A stretch of 9,904 bases of DNA from DATGLE01 sp035294325 (GCA_035294325.1 DATGLE010000289.1:1-9904); one strand, 5' to 3'; shown: positions 1-7,218, counted from the stretch's first letter. Notes: generated by a model not told the origin, from the sequence alone. Numbers and translations: made by a program.

Positions 1-177
1 GTATCCGAAGTAGCGCGCATCTTGCGCGTGGATGATACAACGGTGCGTCGCTGGGTAAAACAGGGGGCGCTGGAGGCAGTTGTGCTGCCTCATGTGAACG
101 AGAGGCAGGGCTACCGCATCAAAAAGTCAACGCTCGATAAGGTGCTTGGAGGGTCGAGCGAGCAGAGGGCGTCGTAG
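1..177 (+). CDS. Small excisionase-family helix-turn-helix DNA-binding protein (3' end only)
   Basis: Reading frame 1 is open from the window edge to a TAG at 175-177, giving 58 residues. It begins VSEVARILRVDDTTVRRWVK and later has the pattern YRIKKSTLDKVL. This is the HTH_17/excisionase (MerR-like winged helix) signature: helix 1 'VSEVARIL', a recognition helix 'DDTTVRRWVKQG', then a short wing ending in 'GYRIKKSTLDKVL'. Such proteins bind DNA as small transcription factors or as recombination directionality factors. No integrase is visible here, so a regulatory role and an excision role cannot be told apart. The start codon lies left of the window; in this family few N-terminal residues would be missing, though a larger protein ending in this domain is possible. 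It is the only + strand gene recognised and converges on the binding-protein gene. Confidence 0.75.
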   Translation, partial: VSEVARILRVDDTTVRRWVKQGALEAVVLPHVNERQGYRIKKSTLDKVLGGSSEQRAS

Positions 178-250
178 GCCATGCGGCACAGCGGGTATGC
201 CGGCGGAGGAGTATAAGGAGCAACAATCAAGATCGGGAAGCCCCGCTCCG

Positions 251-319
251 TGTCATCCTGAGCGCGGCAAGGATCTGCGGTTCTGAAGCACCAGATCCTT
301 CGCGCCGCTCAGGATGACA
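251..319. repeat. Long imperfect inverted repeat (GTCATCCTGAGCG type) between convergent genes
   Basis: The left arm 251-277 and right arm 292-319 are complementary over 14 bp (TGTCATCCTGAGCG) and again over 9 bp (AAGGATCTG). A short mismatched middle (CGGC against GCGCG) separates these blocks, and the loop is about 14 nt. The element fills most of the spacer between the + strand HTH gene and the minus strand binding-protein gene, so it could end transcription from both sides. There is no clear T-run on either side, so Rho-independent termination is not established. From memory, GTCATCCTGAGCG...AAGGATCT palindromes are dispersed repeats in Chloroflexota and other environmental bacteria. That makes a REP-like repeat the preferred reading. 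Confidence 0.7.
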
Positions 320-325
320 TAACGG

Positions 326-2044
326 CTATTGTGCCATATACATCTGGCCCCACTCATCGGGCGGGATGATATTCAGCGAATTGAGCGTGTAATGTTGCAG
401 CCGGGGATTGATCAGGGCCAGGATTTGCGCCTGATATAGCGGGAGCCAGGCCACGTCATTGACCAGCTTCTGTTCGGCATCGTTGTACTGCTGGATGCGC
501 TCCTGGCTGTTCAGGTTCGTATCCGCTTTGAGCAGTTCAGCCTGCACAGCCCGCTGCTGGTCTACATCTGCGGAGTTATTCTGCCCGTAGTTCATATTGT
601 TGTAAGCCGCGCCCGTACCAAAGTTGAAACTCAGCCAGCCCTGCGGATCGGGATAGTTGCCGATCTCCAGGAGCCACATTTGCAGCGGACCGGTGTGGCC
701 GGTGGTGGAGGAGAGCATCTGGATGAACGCGTTGATATCGACGAGGTTCAGCTTCACCGGCACACCCAGCGTCGTCTGCCACTCCTGTTGCAGCGCGGCG
801 GTATAGTTCGCCAGGTCGGGATCGCCTGCGGGATAGGTAAGGGTAATGGCTGGCAACTGGCTGAGGCTGCTATAGCCCTCTTCCTGCATTCCTGCCTGCA
901 ACAATTGCTTCGCTTTGCTGGCATCTCCTGCCGTGCTCTTTACTCCCGCCGGCCCGGTTAACGACGCGTTATACCCCGGCACGCCCTGCGGCAGAAGGTG
1001 ATTCGTGGGTATGACCGATCCATGCAGGACGGTCCGTGCCAGCAGATCCTTATTAGTTGCCAGAGCGAACGCCTGACGGATTTTAATATTATCGAACGGT
1101 CTGGACAGGTAGTTCATGGCGATAAAGACGATTGAGAGCGCCGGGGCAGTTCTGAAGTCTTTACGTGTCCTGGCCTGGGCAAGATCGGCTGTTGGCACCT
1201 GTGTAAAATCGTACTGGCCGCTCAGGTAGCCTTTATAGGTGGTAGCAGTGTCGCCGGAGCGCAGCAGTTCGACCTTCTGTAATCGCGGCGCGGGCCCGGC
1301 ATAGTTGGGGTTCGGAACCAGGAACAGTCCCTTGTTATGGTCGTAAGTGGCGACTTTGAAAGGACCGGCGCCGCCGCCTTCGTTCATGTGATCGGTCCAC
1401 TGTGTGCCATACTTATCGATCAATTTGCGCTCGACCACATACGCCGTGGGCAGAGCGGCCAGGGCTTCCAGGAAGTAGGCCGCAGGCTGGCCGAGCGTAA
1501 TGGAAATGGTGTGGTCGTCGCGCACGATAATGCTATCGCCGATCAGCGTCGAGAGTTTGCCCGTGGCGAGCTTATCGTAGTCCTTGATGATGGTGAGGTT
1601 GGCGACGGTAGTGGATTTCGTTGCCGGCAGCAGGGCGCGGTTGATGCTATAGGCGACATCGCTGGCTGTCAGCGGCGTGCCGTCGCTGAATTTGAGATCG
1701 GGCTTGAGATAGAAGGTATACGTCAGACCGTCGGATGAGATCTGGTGCGAGGCCGCCAGTTGATCGATGACCGTACCGTCGTTGTTAAGCTCTACCACGC
1801 CGGTAAAGATCAGTTGTATCGCGAAGGTATCAATGACCTGTTGAGCAAGGGCCGGGTCGAGCGAGGTGAAGTCCGAGGGTCCAATGGGATAACGGAGGAT
1901 CTGCTGGCTCGCCGGTGCGGGGGCCAGGCTGCCGTTAGCACTGCTCTGGGGAGGGCTGGCGCTGTTGCAGGCCGCAACCAGCAGCGCAAACAGGCATAAG
2001 AGGCAGAGGAAAATTAGTCCATGGGGTGGATCGTGTCTTCGCAT
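326..2044 (-). CDS. ABC transporter substrate-binding lipoprotein, family 5 (peptide/nickel type)
   Basis: This is an extracytoplasmic solute-binding protein of the SBP_bac_5 family, which captures oligopeptides or similar solutes and delivers them to an ABC permease. The N-terminus has a basic stretch (MRRHD), a hydrophobic segment and a lipobox LVAAC. That predicts lipid attachment at Cys26 and membrane anchoring, followed by a Ser/Pro/Ala-rich linker. Family features include 'LDPALAQQ', 'DGLTYTFYLKPDLKFSDGTP' (about 105-124), 'LTASDVAYSINRAL' and a C-terminal half with 'PDPQGWLSFNFGTGAAYNN'. The length of 572 residues is normal. Two in-frame ATGs exist. The SD-like GAGGGAG at 2054-2060 abuts the one at 2053 but lies 9 nt from the one at 2044, so I chose 2044. 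No permease or ATPase genes flank it, so it is an orphan or works with a distant transporter. The ligand cannot be inferred. Confidence 0.93.
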   Translation of the reverse strand: MRRHDPPHGLIFLCLLCLFALLVAACNSASPPQSSANGSLAPAPASQQILRYPIGPSDFTSLDPALAQQVIDTFAIQLIFTGVVELNNDGTVIDQLAASHQISSDGLTYTFYLKPDLKFSDGTPLTASDVAYSINRALLPATKSTTVANLTIIKDYDKLATGKLSTLIGDSIIVRDDHTISITLGQPAAYFLEALAALPTAYVVERKLIDKYGTQWTDHMNEGGGAGPFKVATYDHNKGLFLVPNPNYAGPAPRLQKVELLRSGDTATTYKGYLSGQYDFTQVPTADLAQARTRKDFRTAPALSIVFIAMNYLSRPFDNIKIRQAFALATNKDLLARTVLHGSVIPTNHLLPQGVPGYNASLTGPAGVKSTAGDASKAKQLLQAGMQEEGYSSLSQLPAITLTYPAGDPDLANYTAALQQEWQTTLGVPVKLNLVDINAFIQMLSSTTGHTGPLQMWLLEIGNYPDPQGWLSFNFGTGAAYNNMNYGQNNSADVDQQRAVQAELLKADTNLNSQERIQQYNDAEQKLVNDVAWLPLYQAQILALINPRLQHYTLNSLNIIPPDEWGQMYMAQ

Positions 2045-2133
2045 AAATACCATCTCCCTCGTAAAGTACTTAGAAATACAGAATATGTCAGGTTCGCGCC
2101 ATCATTGCTGGCTCACGCCTGCGGCGCTTGCTT

Positions 2134-2192
2134 TAGAATGGTGTTGTGCGAGAATATGCGCGAAGCGCATATTCTCGCACAACACCATTCTA
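2134..2192. repeat. Perfect 28-bp-stem palindrome with a 3-nt loop
   Basis: Positions 2134-2161 and 2165-2192 are exact reverse complements (28 of 28 bp), separated by the loop GAA. The stem starts TAGAATGGTGTTGTGCGAGA, so it is of mixed composition and not simple GC. It lies between the start of the binding-protein gene and the end of the downstream hydrolase gene, both on the minus strand. It is far stronger than needed for termination and has no T-tract. It may be a MITE-like or REP-like insertion, or a very stable barrier hairpin. The absence of any mismatch suggests recent origin or active conservation. Confidence 0.8.
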
Positions 2193-2197
2193 TCCCT

Positions 2198-2214
2198 GCG
2201 CGGCGAAGCCGCGC
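2198..2214. repeat. Short GC hairpin GCGCGGC-GAA-GCCGCGC
   Basis: A perfect 7-bp stem (2198-2204 with 2208-2214) closes the same GAA loop as the neighbouring long palindrome, only 5 bp away. Its right arm overlaps the left arm of the hairpin next to the hydrolase stop codon, so the two structures are mutually exclusive. It resembles REP-like hairpins. A similar CGCGGC/GCCGCG stem recurs at 4052-4066. Confidence 0.55.
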
Positions 2215-2240
2215 GGCTCCCTGGTGCAAGAGAGCCGCGC
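2211..2240 (-). terminator. Hairpin directly after the beta-lactamase-family gene, candidate terminator
   Basis: On the minus strand a 9-bp stem (GCGCGGCTC, 2240-2232, with GAGCCGCGC, 2219-2211) and a 12-nt loop begin at the stop codon of the hydrolase gene. The position fits transcription termination or 3' end stabilisation. No U-rich tail follows; the RNA continues into the second hairpin at 2198-2214. Intrinsic termination is therefore only a possibility. Confidence 0.4.
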
Positions 2241-3733
2241 TACGAGTCCTTCTTTGGAGCGCGCGTGAAGACGATAGGCGCGGCTCCTTCCTCCATGCAC
2301 AGAGCGATAGAGAAGTTCTCGATCTCGCCCTTGAGATTGGTCGTGAAGGACGCCGGGATACGAAGGTCAAAGCGCTCCTGGCTCACCTGGAAAACGTCGT
2401 AGTGCAGGTGCTCGAAGCCATACACCAGGTCATTGTAGTGGCCTTCGAGCGTCTCCCCGTTATGTACGATGTTGAAGGTGCCATAGCCAGGATGAACGAA
2501 TGCGCCACAATAGGCGTCCAACGGATGTGAAAAGGGAGCATTCGCCACGCGTTCGCCTACCTGCTCCTGGAGCGCCTTCTCCATCTGCTCTTTTAGCTTC
2601 GCCTCGTTCTCCTTGAAACGCTCAATCCAGGGAAGCTGGTCCAGGCCAGACAGGCGGTCACACAGGTTGTAGGTGATGGCCGTAGGCGCGCTGCACCCAT
2701 CCAGGTTGGTAAGCGCGACAATGCCGATCCGGTCATCCGGTAGGAACGTCACCTGGGCGCTGAAGCCGTCGATGTTGCCGCCATGCTCCACCAGAGTGCG
2801 CCCGCGATACGATGTGACAAACCAGCCGAATGCATAGGTCCAGGTGGAGATTTCAGGATACCTGGTGAAGAGCGTCGGCAGGTCTGGCGTAACTATTTGC
2901 GGCGTAATGAGGCGCGCGAATTGCTCCTCTGAGACCAGGCGCTTATCATCTTCTCCGTATTTTCCCCTGTTCAACAGGCAGCGCAGCCATTTGCACATAT
3001 CGTTCACATTGGAGTTGATCGAGCCGGCCGGCCCTACAGCCTGGGAGCGATCATAAAACTCCATGCGCTGGACCTCGCCCCTGACCTCTCTATAGGGCAG
3101 GGCAAAATCCGCGCTGCGCTGCGATTCCTGCACTGAGAAGTTGCTGCTGGTCATACCCAGTGGCGTGAAGATGCGCTGCTGCACAAATTCCTCCCAGGTC
3201 TGCCCGCTGACCGCTTCGACAAGATAGCCTGCCGTCATGTACATCAAGTTCTGATACTGCCATGTGCTGCGAAAATCCTTGTTGGGCATGAGATATTGCA
3301 GCCGCTCGAACATCTCTTTGCGCGAAAGGGTGGAGTTGTACCAGACAAGCTCGTGGCGGGGCAGGCCGGAGTTGTGGATCAACAGATCGCGCGGCGTCAT
3401 GCGTTCGCTGGCAAAGGTATCGTACAATTTGAATGCAGGCATGTAGTGGCGCACGGGAGTGTCCCAGTCCAGTTTGCCCTCGTCCACGAGCATAGCCAGG
3501 CACATCGCGGTAAATGCCTTTGAAGATGAGCCGATGGCGAAGAGCGTCTGCGGCGTGACCGCCAGATTCCGGGCAACATCACGCAGTCCGTAGCCCTGCG
3601 CCAGAATTACCTCGCCATCTTTGACAACGGCCAGGGCCAGCCCCGGCGCCTGCCATTGTTGAAGCGCTGTATGCACAAACTCGTCGTAACCCCGCAGGGC
3701 CTCCTGGGCAGAGAGGGGAGATATTTGCGTCAT
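2240..3733 (-). CDS. Serine beta-lactamase-family hydrolase (PF00144/S12) with C-terminal DUF3471-like domain
   Basis: The 497-residue protein has the three active-site elements of class C beta-lactamase/PBP-like enzymes. These are SxxK as S69-S-S-K72 in 'FAIGSSSKAFTAM' (nucleophile and base), YxN as Y160-Q-N162 in 'TWQYQNLMYMTAGYLVE', and the KTG-equivalent H317-G-G319 in 'TLVEHGGNIDGF'. Residues from about 395 to 490, including 'HPGYGTFNIV', 'HLHYDVFQV' and 'PIVFTR', match the DUF3471-type lipocalin-like domain often attached to these enzymes. No signal peptide is visible, so it is probably cytoplasmic; an esterase or D-aminopeptidase is more likely than antibiotic resistance. The frame is open upstream to 4135, but the ATG at 3733 begins the family homology and has GGAGAAAGGA just upstream. 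The additional 134 codons run through a repeat element and look non-coding. The true substrate is unknown. Confidence 0.92.
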   Translation of the reverse strand: MTQISPLSAQEALRGYDEFVHTALQQWQAPGLALAVVKDGEVILAQGYGLRDVARNLAVTPQTLFAIGSSSKAFTAMCLAMLVDEGKLDWDTPVRHYMPAFKLYDTFASERMTPRDLLIHNSGLPRHELVWYNSTLSRKEMFERLQYLMPNKDFRSTWQYQNLMYMTAGYLVEAVSGQTWEEFVQQRIFTPLGMTSSNFSVQESQRSADFALPYREVRGEVQRMEFYDRSQAVGPAGSINSNVNDMCKWLRCLLNRGKYGEDDKRLVSEEQFARLITPQIVTPDLPTLFTRYPEISTWTYAFGWFVTSYRGRTLVEHGGNIDGFSAQVTFLPDDRIGIVALTNLDGCSAPTAITYNLCDRLSGLDQLPWIERFKENEAKLKEQMEKALQEQVGERVANAPFSHPLDAYCGAFVHPGYGTFNIVHNGETLEGHYNDLVYGFEHLHYDVFQVSQERFDLRIPASFTTNLKGEIENFSIALCMEEGAAPIVFTRAPKKDS

Positions 3734-3755
3734 TCTTTTCCTTTCTCCGATACCA

Positions 3756-3776
3756 GCGAGCGCCGCAGGCGCTCGC
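3756..3776. repeat. Hairpin GCGAGCGCC-GCA-GGCGCTCGC in the hydrolase leader
   Basis: A perfect 9-bp stem (3756-3764 with 3768-3776) with a GCA loop lies 22 nt upstream of the hydrolase start and just upstream of its SD sequence. On the minus strand it would sit in the 5' untranslated region if transcription starts in the AT-rich patch behind it. It might then affect translation or mRNA stability. A 13-nt core, AGCGCCGCAGGCG, also occurs on the minus strand at about 2116-2128, upstream of the binding-protein gene. It may therefore be a dispersed hairpin and not a gene-specific control element. Confidence 0.5.
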
Positions 3777-3839
3777 CTTATTTTGTATAGTATGTAGATA
3801 ATAACCAGGATGGGCCATCGAAAAGGACGGTGGAGGTCC

Positions 3840-3990
3840 GTAGGGGCGCAGCGCCGCCGTGGACGTGCAACCTGGTCACATGTCTGCGGCGCAAGCCCGT
3901 CCGGTTGCCAACAGCCAACGGTGGGTGCGCGGACTTGCGCCGCAGACGTGCCACGGTACGTCGCCCCCAGAGGCGGCGCTGCGTCCCTAC
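3840..3990. mobile_element. MITE-like palindromic element with 19-bp terminal inverted repeats
   Basis: The outer ends 3840-3858 (GTAGGGGCGCAGCGCCGCC) and 3972-3990 are inverted repeats matching at 18 of 19 positions. Inside, 3882-3895 (GTCTGCGGCGCAAG) pairs perfectly with 3934-3947, and the match continues imperfectly on both sides. The tip CCGGTTG/CAACGG also pairs. Nearly the whole 151 bp can thus fold into one long arm. It encodes no transposase, and I found no clear target-site duplication next to the ends. The architecture fits a non-autonomous mobile element or large dispersed palindrome. A structured RNA is possible but less likely. Confidence 0.6.
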
Positions 3991-4051
3991 AGCGGTGGCC
4001 TCGTTCTCGGTCTGTTGCCGATCGTGGTTGGAAAACTTTATTATCTCTTAA

Positions 4052-4066
4052 CGCGGCTCCGCCGCG
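4052..4066 (-). terminator. Short hairpin downstream of the LuxR regulator, weak terminator candidate
   Basis: CGCGGC (4052-4057) and GCCGCG (4061-4066) form a 6-bp stem with a 3-nt loop. On the minus strand it lies about 95 nt past the regulator's stop codon and is followed by TTAAGAGATAATAAAG, which is AT-rich but not a U-run. It shares its stem with the 2198-2214 hairpin, so it may be a REP-like repeat. Confidence 0.3.
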
Positions 4067-4161
4067 CGTCAGCCATTCCTTAAACAGTTTAAGCGAGCGG
4101 CGAGTCTGGCAGCATCTATCGAAGGTTAAAGGCAAGGGGTAAATCTTTGGGAGTCGCGTTC

Positions 4162-7100
4162 TTAGAGCAGGTGCAAGTCCCTGGCGCAGGCGATGGCCTG
4201 GATGCGGTTATTGACGGCCAGTTTACGATAGATGCTGTTGATATGCGCTTTGACGGTGCCGATGACGACCACCAGTTCGCGGGCGATCTCGCGGTTCGAG
4301 CGCCCGGCGGCCATCAGGCGGAGTACTTCGTACTCGCGCTGGCTCAATAGCTCTGGCAGCGTCTTCTGCTCAGGCGTGGTGAAGAACTGCGAGGAGGATG
4401 GCTGCTGCGGGAATGCTGCCAGCAGCCTGCGCACATAGGCCAGATTGATCGTCTGTGCCCGCGCCTTCTGTTTGCGTTGTCGTCCGGGCAGGCGGCATAA
4501 GAGCCTTGAGACCGCTTCCCCCTCATCGACAAAGATGCGGATGTATCCTCCCGGTCCGGCCAGGTGAACGGCGCGTTCCAGCGTATCCAGAGCGCCGGCG
4601 AGATCGTCCTGCAACTGTAGCGCCTGCGCTTGCAGGATCAGGATCTCCATGACCAGTCTCGTCATGCCTGCCGCTTCCGCAGCCCTGCGCTGGCCCTCCA
4701 GCAATGCCAGCGCTTGCCGGGCGCAGGTTGAGTCCGCGGAAGCTCTGGCGGCGGCAATGTAGACCCGCGCCCGCGTAAGCTGCTCGTCATCATCGTGGCA
4801 ATCAATCGTCCCGGAGTAACGAGGATTCGTCTGGATGTACAAGAGCGCTTCCTCCAGGCGTCCCTGCGCCAGCGCCAGCCCGGTGCGCATTACATTAGCC
4901 ACTCTCAGCCCATCGATGAAGTTGAGATCCTGGGCCAGAGCCTCTAAACGCTGCATCCAGGATTCCGCCTCATCGGGATTGCCCTGAGCCTGCGATACGC
5001 TGGCGAGCAGAAAGGCGCTCTGGAGTAATACGTTGGTGCTATCCGCCTGTTTTCCCATCTCCCATGCTTTCAGCAGGTGTTCCCTGGCTGCCTCAAGGTC
5101 GTTCCAGTCATAGCAGAGCCGGCCAAGCCAGGTATGCGCCACTCCCGCGATATAGAGAGGATACACAGGCCATGCGGCGACCAGCTTGAGCACCTGCTGG
5201 CAGATCATCGCCGCCTGAAACGGCTGCCCCTGTGTAAAGTAAAGCTCCGCCTGGCAGAGCTTCACCATCGGTAGGAGCAGCGCGTGGCCTGTGCTCTGGA
5301 CGGCGCTGCTTGCCTCGGCGAGAGCCTGCGCGGCTGCCCCTACATCGCCGGTGTTCGCACCCCGATAATAGGCCATGCCCATAGACATCAGCACCAGGCT
5401 CCGGGCGTACAGGTTTTCGGGGGGCAGCGCGCCGAGTGCCTGCCGGCAGATGGCAATGGCATGCGCGAAGTCGTTACGCGCGGTTTCATACATTGCACGC
5501 AGCGCGATAATTTCCGCCTGCAAAGCTGCCATTGTCCCCGGCTGTTCTTCCTTTGTTCGCGCCAGGAGCGCCTGCTCGGCTGTATCTAACCAGTGGAGAT
5601 AGGCACCGGCTTGCTTGCTCAGGAGCAGCGTCCACGCGGCCGCAATGCAGAGGCGCGGCCTTGCTTGCAGCACGCTGCCCGGCAGCGCTGAGAGCCAGCT
5701 TTGCAACAGAGCGACCTCGCTATTTTCCAGCAGGCCAGCGGCTATGTGTTCGATCAACTCGCCTGCTCGCTCCATGGCATGAGCGGCCAGCGCGTGCGTG
5801 ATGGCCTCCTTGATGTATCCATGCGCCGCAAACCAGTCGCTGGCTCGCTCGTGCAGCGCCGGCAGCAGATCGGGTTGTGTGCATTCCAGGTGGTGGCGCA
5901 GCGCCTCGGCGAAGAGAGAGTGATAGCGATACCAGTTGCCAGGTTCATCGAGTGGCACTATGAAAAGGTCGGCCTGCTCCAGCTTCTCCAGCAAGGCCGG
6001 AGCGTCATTCTGCCCGGTGACGCTGCGACACAGCGAGCCGTTGAAGCGATCAAGAATACAGGTACGCAGCAGGAAAGTCTGGACGCGCTCGGGCTGGTCC
6101 TCAAGGACCTCTTCGAGCAGATAGGAGAGAAGATAGCGATGGCTGCCGCTGAAAGTGGTCACAAAATGCACGCGGTCCTCTCGCTCGCGCAGCGCCAGCC
6201 CCACCAGGCGCAGGGCCGCCGCCCATCCTTCTGTACGCCGCTGCACCAGATCACACTCTTCGTCTGAGAGCGCTTCTGGCAACAGCGCGTGAAATAATGC
6301 CCGTACTTCCTCGCGACTGAAGCGCAGGGCGGGCGCGCGTAGTTCGCTGATCTGCCCGCATAATCGCAGGCGCGCCAGGGAGAGGGGAGGATCGCTGCGG
6401 CTGGCGATTACCAGGTGGATCCGGGAGGGTAAACGTGCAAGCACGCCTTTCAGGATGTCGTGGATGAACCTGTTGTTGATAACCTGATAGTTGTCCAGGA
6501 TGATCGTTACCTCCGCCGGGAGCGCGGCCAGATCTGCTATCAGCGCGTCTATCACCTCCTCCAGAGCGGGCGATGGACCGGTAAGCAACCTCTCGCTGCT
6601 CCGTTCACTCTGCCCCACAGAGAGCGAACGGAGCGCAGTCATCAAGGTGCACAGAAAATGTCGTGGCTTGCTGTCCTCCCTCCGTAAATCTACCAGGGCA
6701 ACCATGCGCCCGCTCCAGGCGATCCACTGGCGCAGCAGCGTGGTTTTGCCGGAGCCGGCCGGGGCACAGAGCAGCGTAAGTTGCTGCCTTGTCGCCTGCT
6801 CCAGCCAGCGCAACAGGCGCGGGCGGCTCACCAGCAGCTCTTCATCGGCTGCAAACGATCCCGGTTGCTCCTCTGTTGAGCATTGGGAGGGGGCGGGGAG
6901 CCGGGGCAACCTGTTCAGTCTGCTGACCGCCTCTTCGAGACGTTCTTCGGTCAGATCTTCGGCCTTGCCCAGATAGACCTTGTAGAGCCTGCCTCCCTGG
7001 TGACGATAGCCATACCAGTACCAGCCTGCTGGCCTTTGCTCGCGGCGTGCAGTCAAAGTTCCCCGGGCGCTGTGATAAGCGAAGGAACGCGTCTCAGCGG

Positions 7101-7218
7101 CGTCGAGCCAGCATGACCACTCCTTTGAGCCTATAGCGAGAGGCAGGCACTCGCGAACATCGGCGGCGGGCCAGATGAGCTGACCATTGACGATGCGGGC
7201 TATCGCATGACGCGCCAT
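4162..7218 (-). CDS. Large LuxR-family transcriptional regulator with MalT-like STAND ATPase and TPR-type array
   Basis: The 1018-residue protein has four parts. (a) The N-terminal ~105 residues include 'LTARREQ', 'GWYWYGYRHQGGRLYKVYLG' and 'DLTEERLEEAVSRL', a module I associate with Ktedonobacterial LuxR proteins. (b) The STAND NTPase has a Walker A, APAGSGKTT (152-160), a Walker B, VTIILDN (237-243), and the MalT-type 'SRSDPPLSLARLR' (273-285). (c) An Ala/Leu-rich helical repeat region resembling TPRs (about 440-930) would bind a ligand or partner. (d) The C-terminal LuxR/GerE helix-turn-helix (about 954-1018) has 'LSQREYEVLRLMAAGRSNRE' and 'GTVKAHINSIYRKL'. By analogy with MalT (901 residues) it should be an ATP- and inducer-dependent activator. 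The ATG at 7218 has GAGGGA 9 nt upstream. There is no receiver domain, so it is not a two-component response regulator. Inducer and targets are unknown. Confidence 0.93.
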   Translation of the reverse strand: MARHAIARIVNGQLIWPAADVRECLPLAIGSKEWSCWLDAAETRSFAYHSARGTLTARREQRPAGWYWYGYRHQGGRLYKVYLGKAEDLTEERLEEAVSRLNRLPRLPAPSQCSTEEQPGSFAADEELLVSRPRLLRWLEQATRQQLTLLCAPAGSGKTTLLRQWIAWSGRMVALVDLRREDSKPRHFLCTLMTALRSLSVGQSERSSERLLTGPSPALEEVIDALIADLAALPAEVTIILDNYQVINNRFIHDILKGVLARLPSRIHLVIASRSDPPLSLARLRLCGQISELRAPALRFSREEVRALFHALLPEALSDEECDLVQRRTEGWAAALRLVGLALREREDRVHFVTTFSGSHRYLLSYLLEEVLEDQPERVQTFLLRTCILDRFNGSLCRSVTGQNDAPALLEKLEQADLFIVPLDEPGNWYRYHSLFAEALRHHLECTQPDLLPALHERASDWFAAHGYIKEAITHALAAHAMERAGELIEHIAAGLLENSEVALLQSWLSALPGSVLQARPRLCIAAAWTLLLSKQAGAYLHWLDTAEQALLARTKEEQPGTMAALQAEIIALRAMYETARNDFAHAIAICRQALGALPPENLYARSLVLMSMGMAYYRGANTGDVGAAAQALAEASSAVQSTGHALLLPMVKLCQAELYFTQGQPFQAAMICQQVLKLVAAWPVYPLYIAGVAHTWLGRLCYDWNDLEAAREHLLKAWEMGKQADSTNVLLQSAFLLASVSQAQGNPDEAESWMQRLEALAQDLNFIDGLRVANVMRTGLALAQGRLEEALLYIQTNPRYSGTIDCHDDDEQLTRARVYIAAARASADSTCARQALALLEGQRRAAEAAGMTRLVMEILILQAQALQLQDDLAGALDTLERAVHLAGPGGYIRIFVDEGEAVSRLLCRLPGRQRKQKARAQTINLAYVRRLLAAFPQQPSSSQFFTTPEQKTLPELLSQREYEVLRLMAAGRSNREIARELVVVIGTVKAHINSIYRKLAVNNRIQAIACARDLHLL

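Larger units (their letters stand above)
3734..4161. other. 428-bp intergenic region between the LuxR regulator and the hydrolase
   Basis: I see no convincing gene here. Open frames on both strands cross it but appear to be by-products of a GC-rich palindromic element. From left to right it holds the hydrolase ribosome-binding site (3739-3750), a 9-bp hairpin (3756-3776), an AT-rich patch (about 3777-3815), the MITE-like element (3840-3990), a short hairpin (4052-4066), and an 11-bp palindrome TAAACAGTTTA at 4081-4091. The hydrolase promoter should lie in the AT-rich patch; on the minus strand TATACA or TACTAT could be a -10, but no good -35 sits at the right distance. Confidence 0.6.

Noticed and set aside
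2045..2053. ATG at 2053 as the start of the solute-binding protein
   Set aside because: The GAGGGAG SD touches this ATG with no spacing, while the ATG at 2044 is 9 nt away. The lipobox is unaffected, so only three residues are in doubt.
2063..2091. CTGACA-N17-TACTTT as promoter of the solute-binding protein gene
   Set aside because: The -10 match is poor and transcription would start inside the SD sequence, leaving no usable leader.
2240..3733. Antibiotic-resistance beta-lactamase
   Set aside because: There is no export signal, and the DUF3471-like C-terminal domain is typical of uncharacterised esterase or peptidase-like members; the motifs alone do not show beta-lactam hydrolysis.
3828..3998. 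CGGTGG flanking both sides of the MITE-like element as a target-site duplication
   Set aside because: The copies lie at different distances from the ends (several bases on the left, two on the right) and are short GC-rich words likely by chance.
3734..4135. 134-codon in-frame N-terminal extension of the beta-lactamase-family hydrolase
   Set aside because: It translates the palindromic repeat and spacer, shows no recognisable domain, and the ATG at 3733 has a good SD and begins the family homology.
3810..4142. Open frames on the + strand across the spacer left of the LuxR gene
   Set aside because: They arise from a GC-rich palindrome lacking stop codons, have no domain, and the adjacent AT-rich sequence offers no convincing SD.
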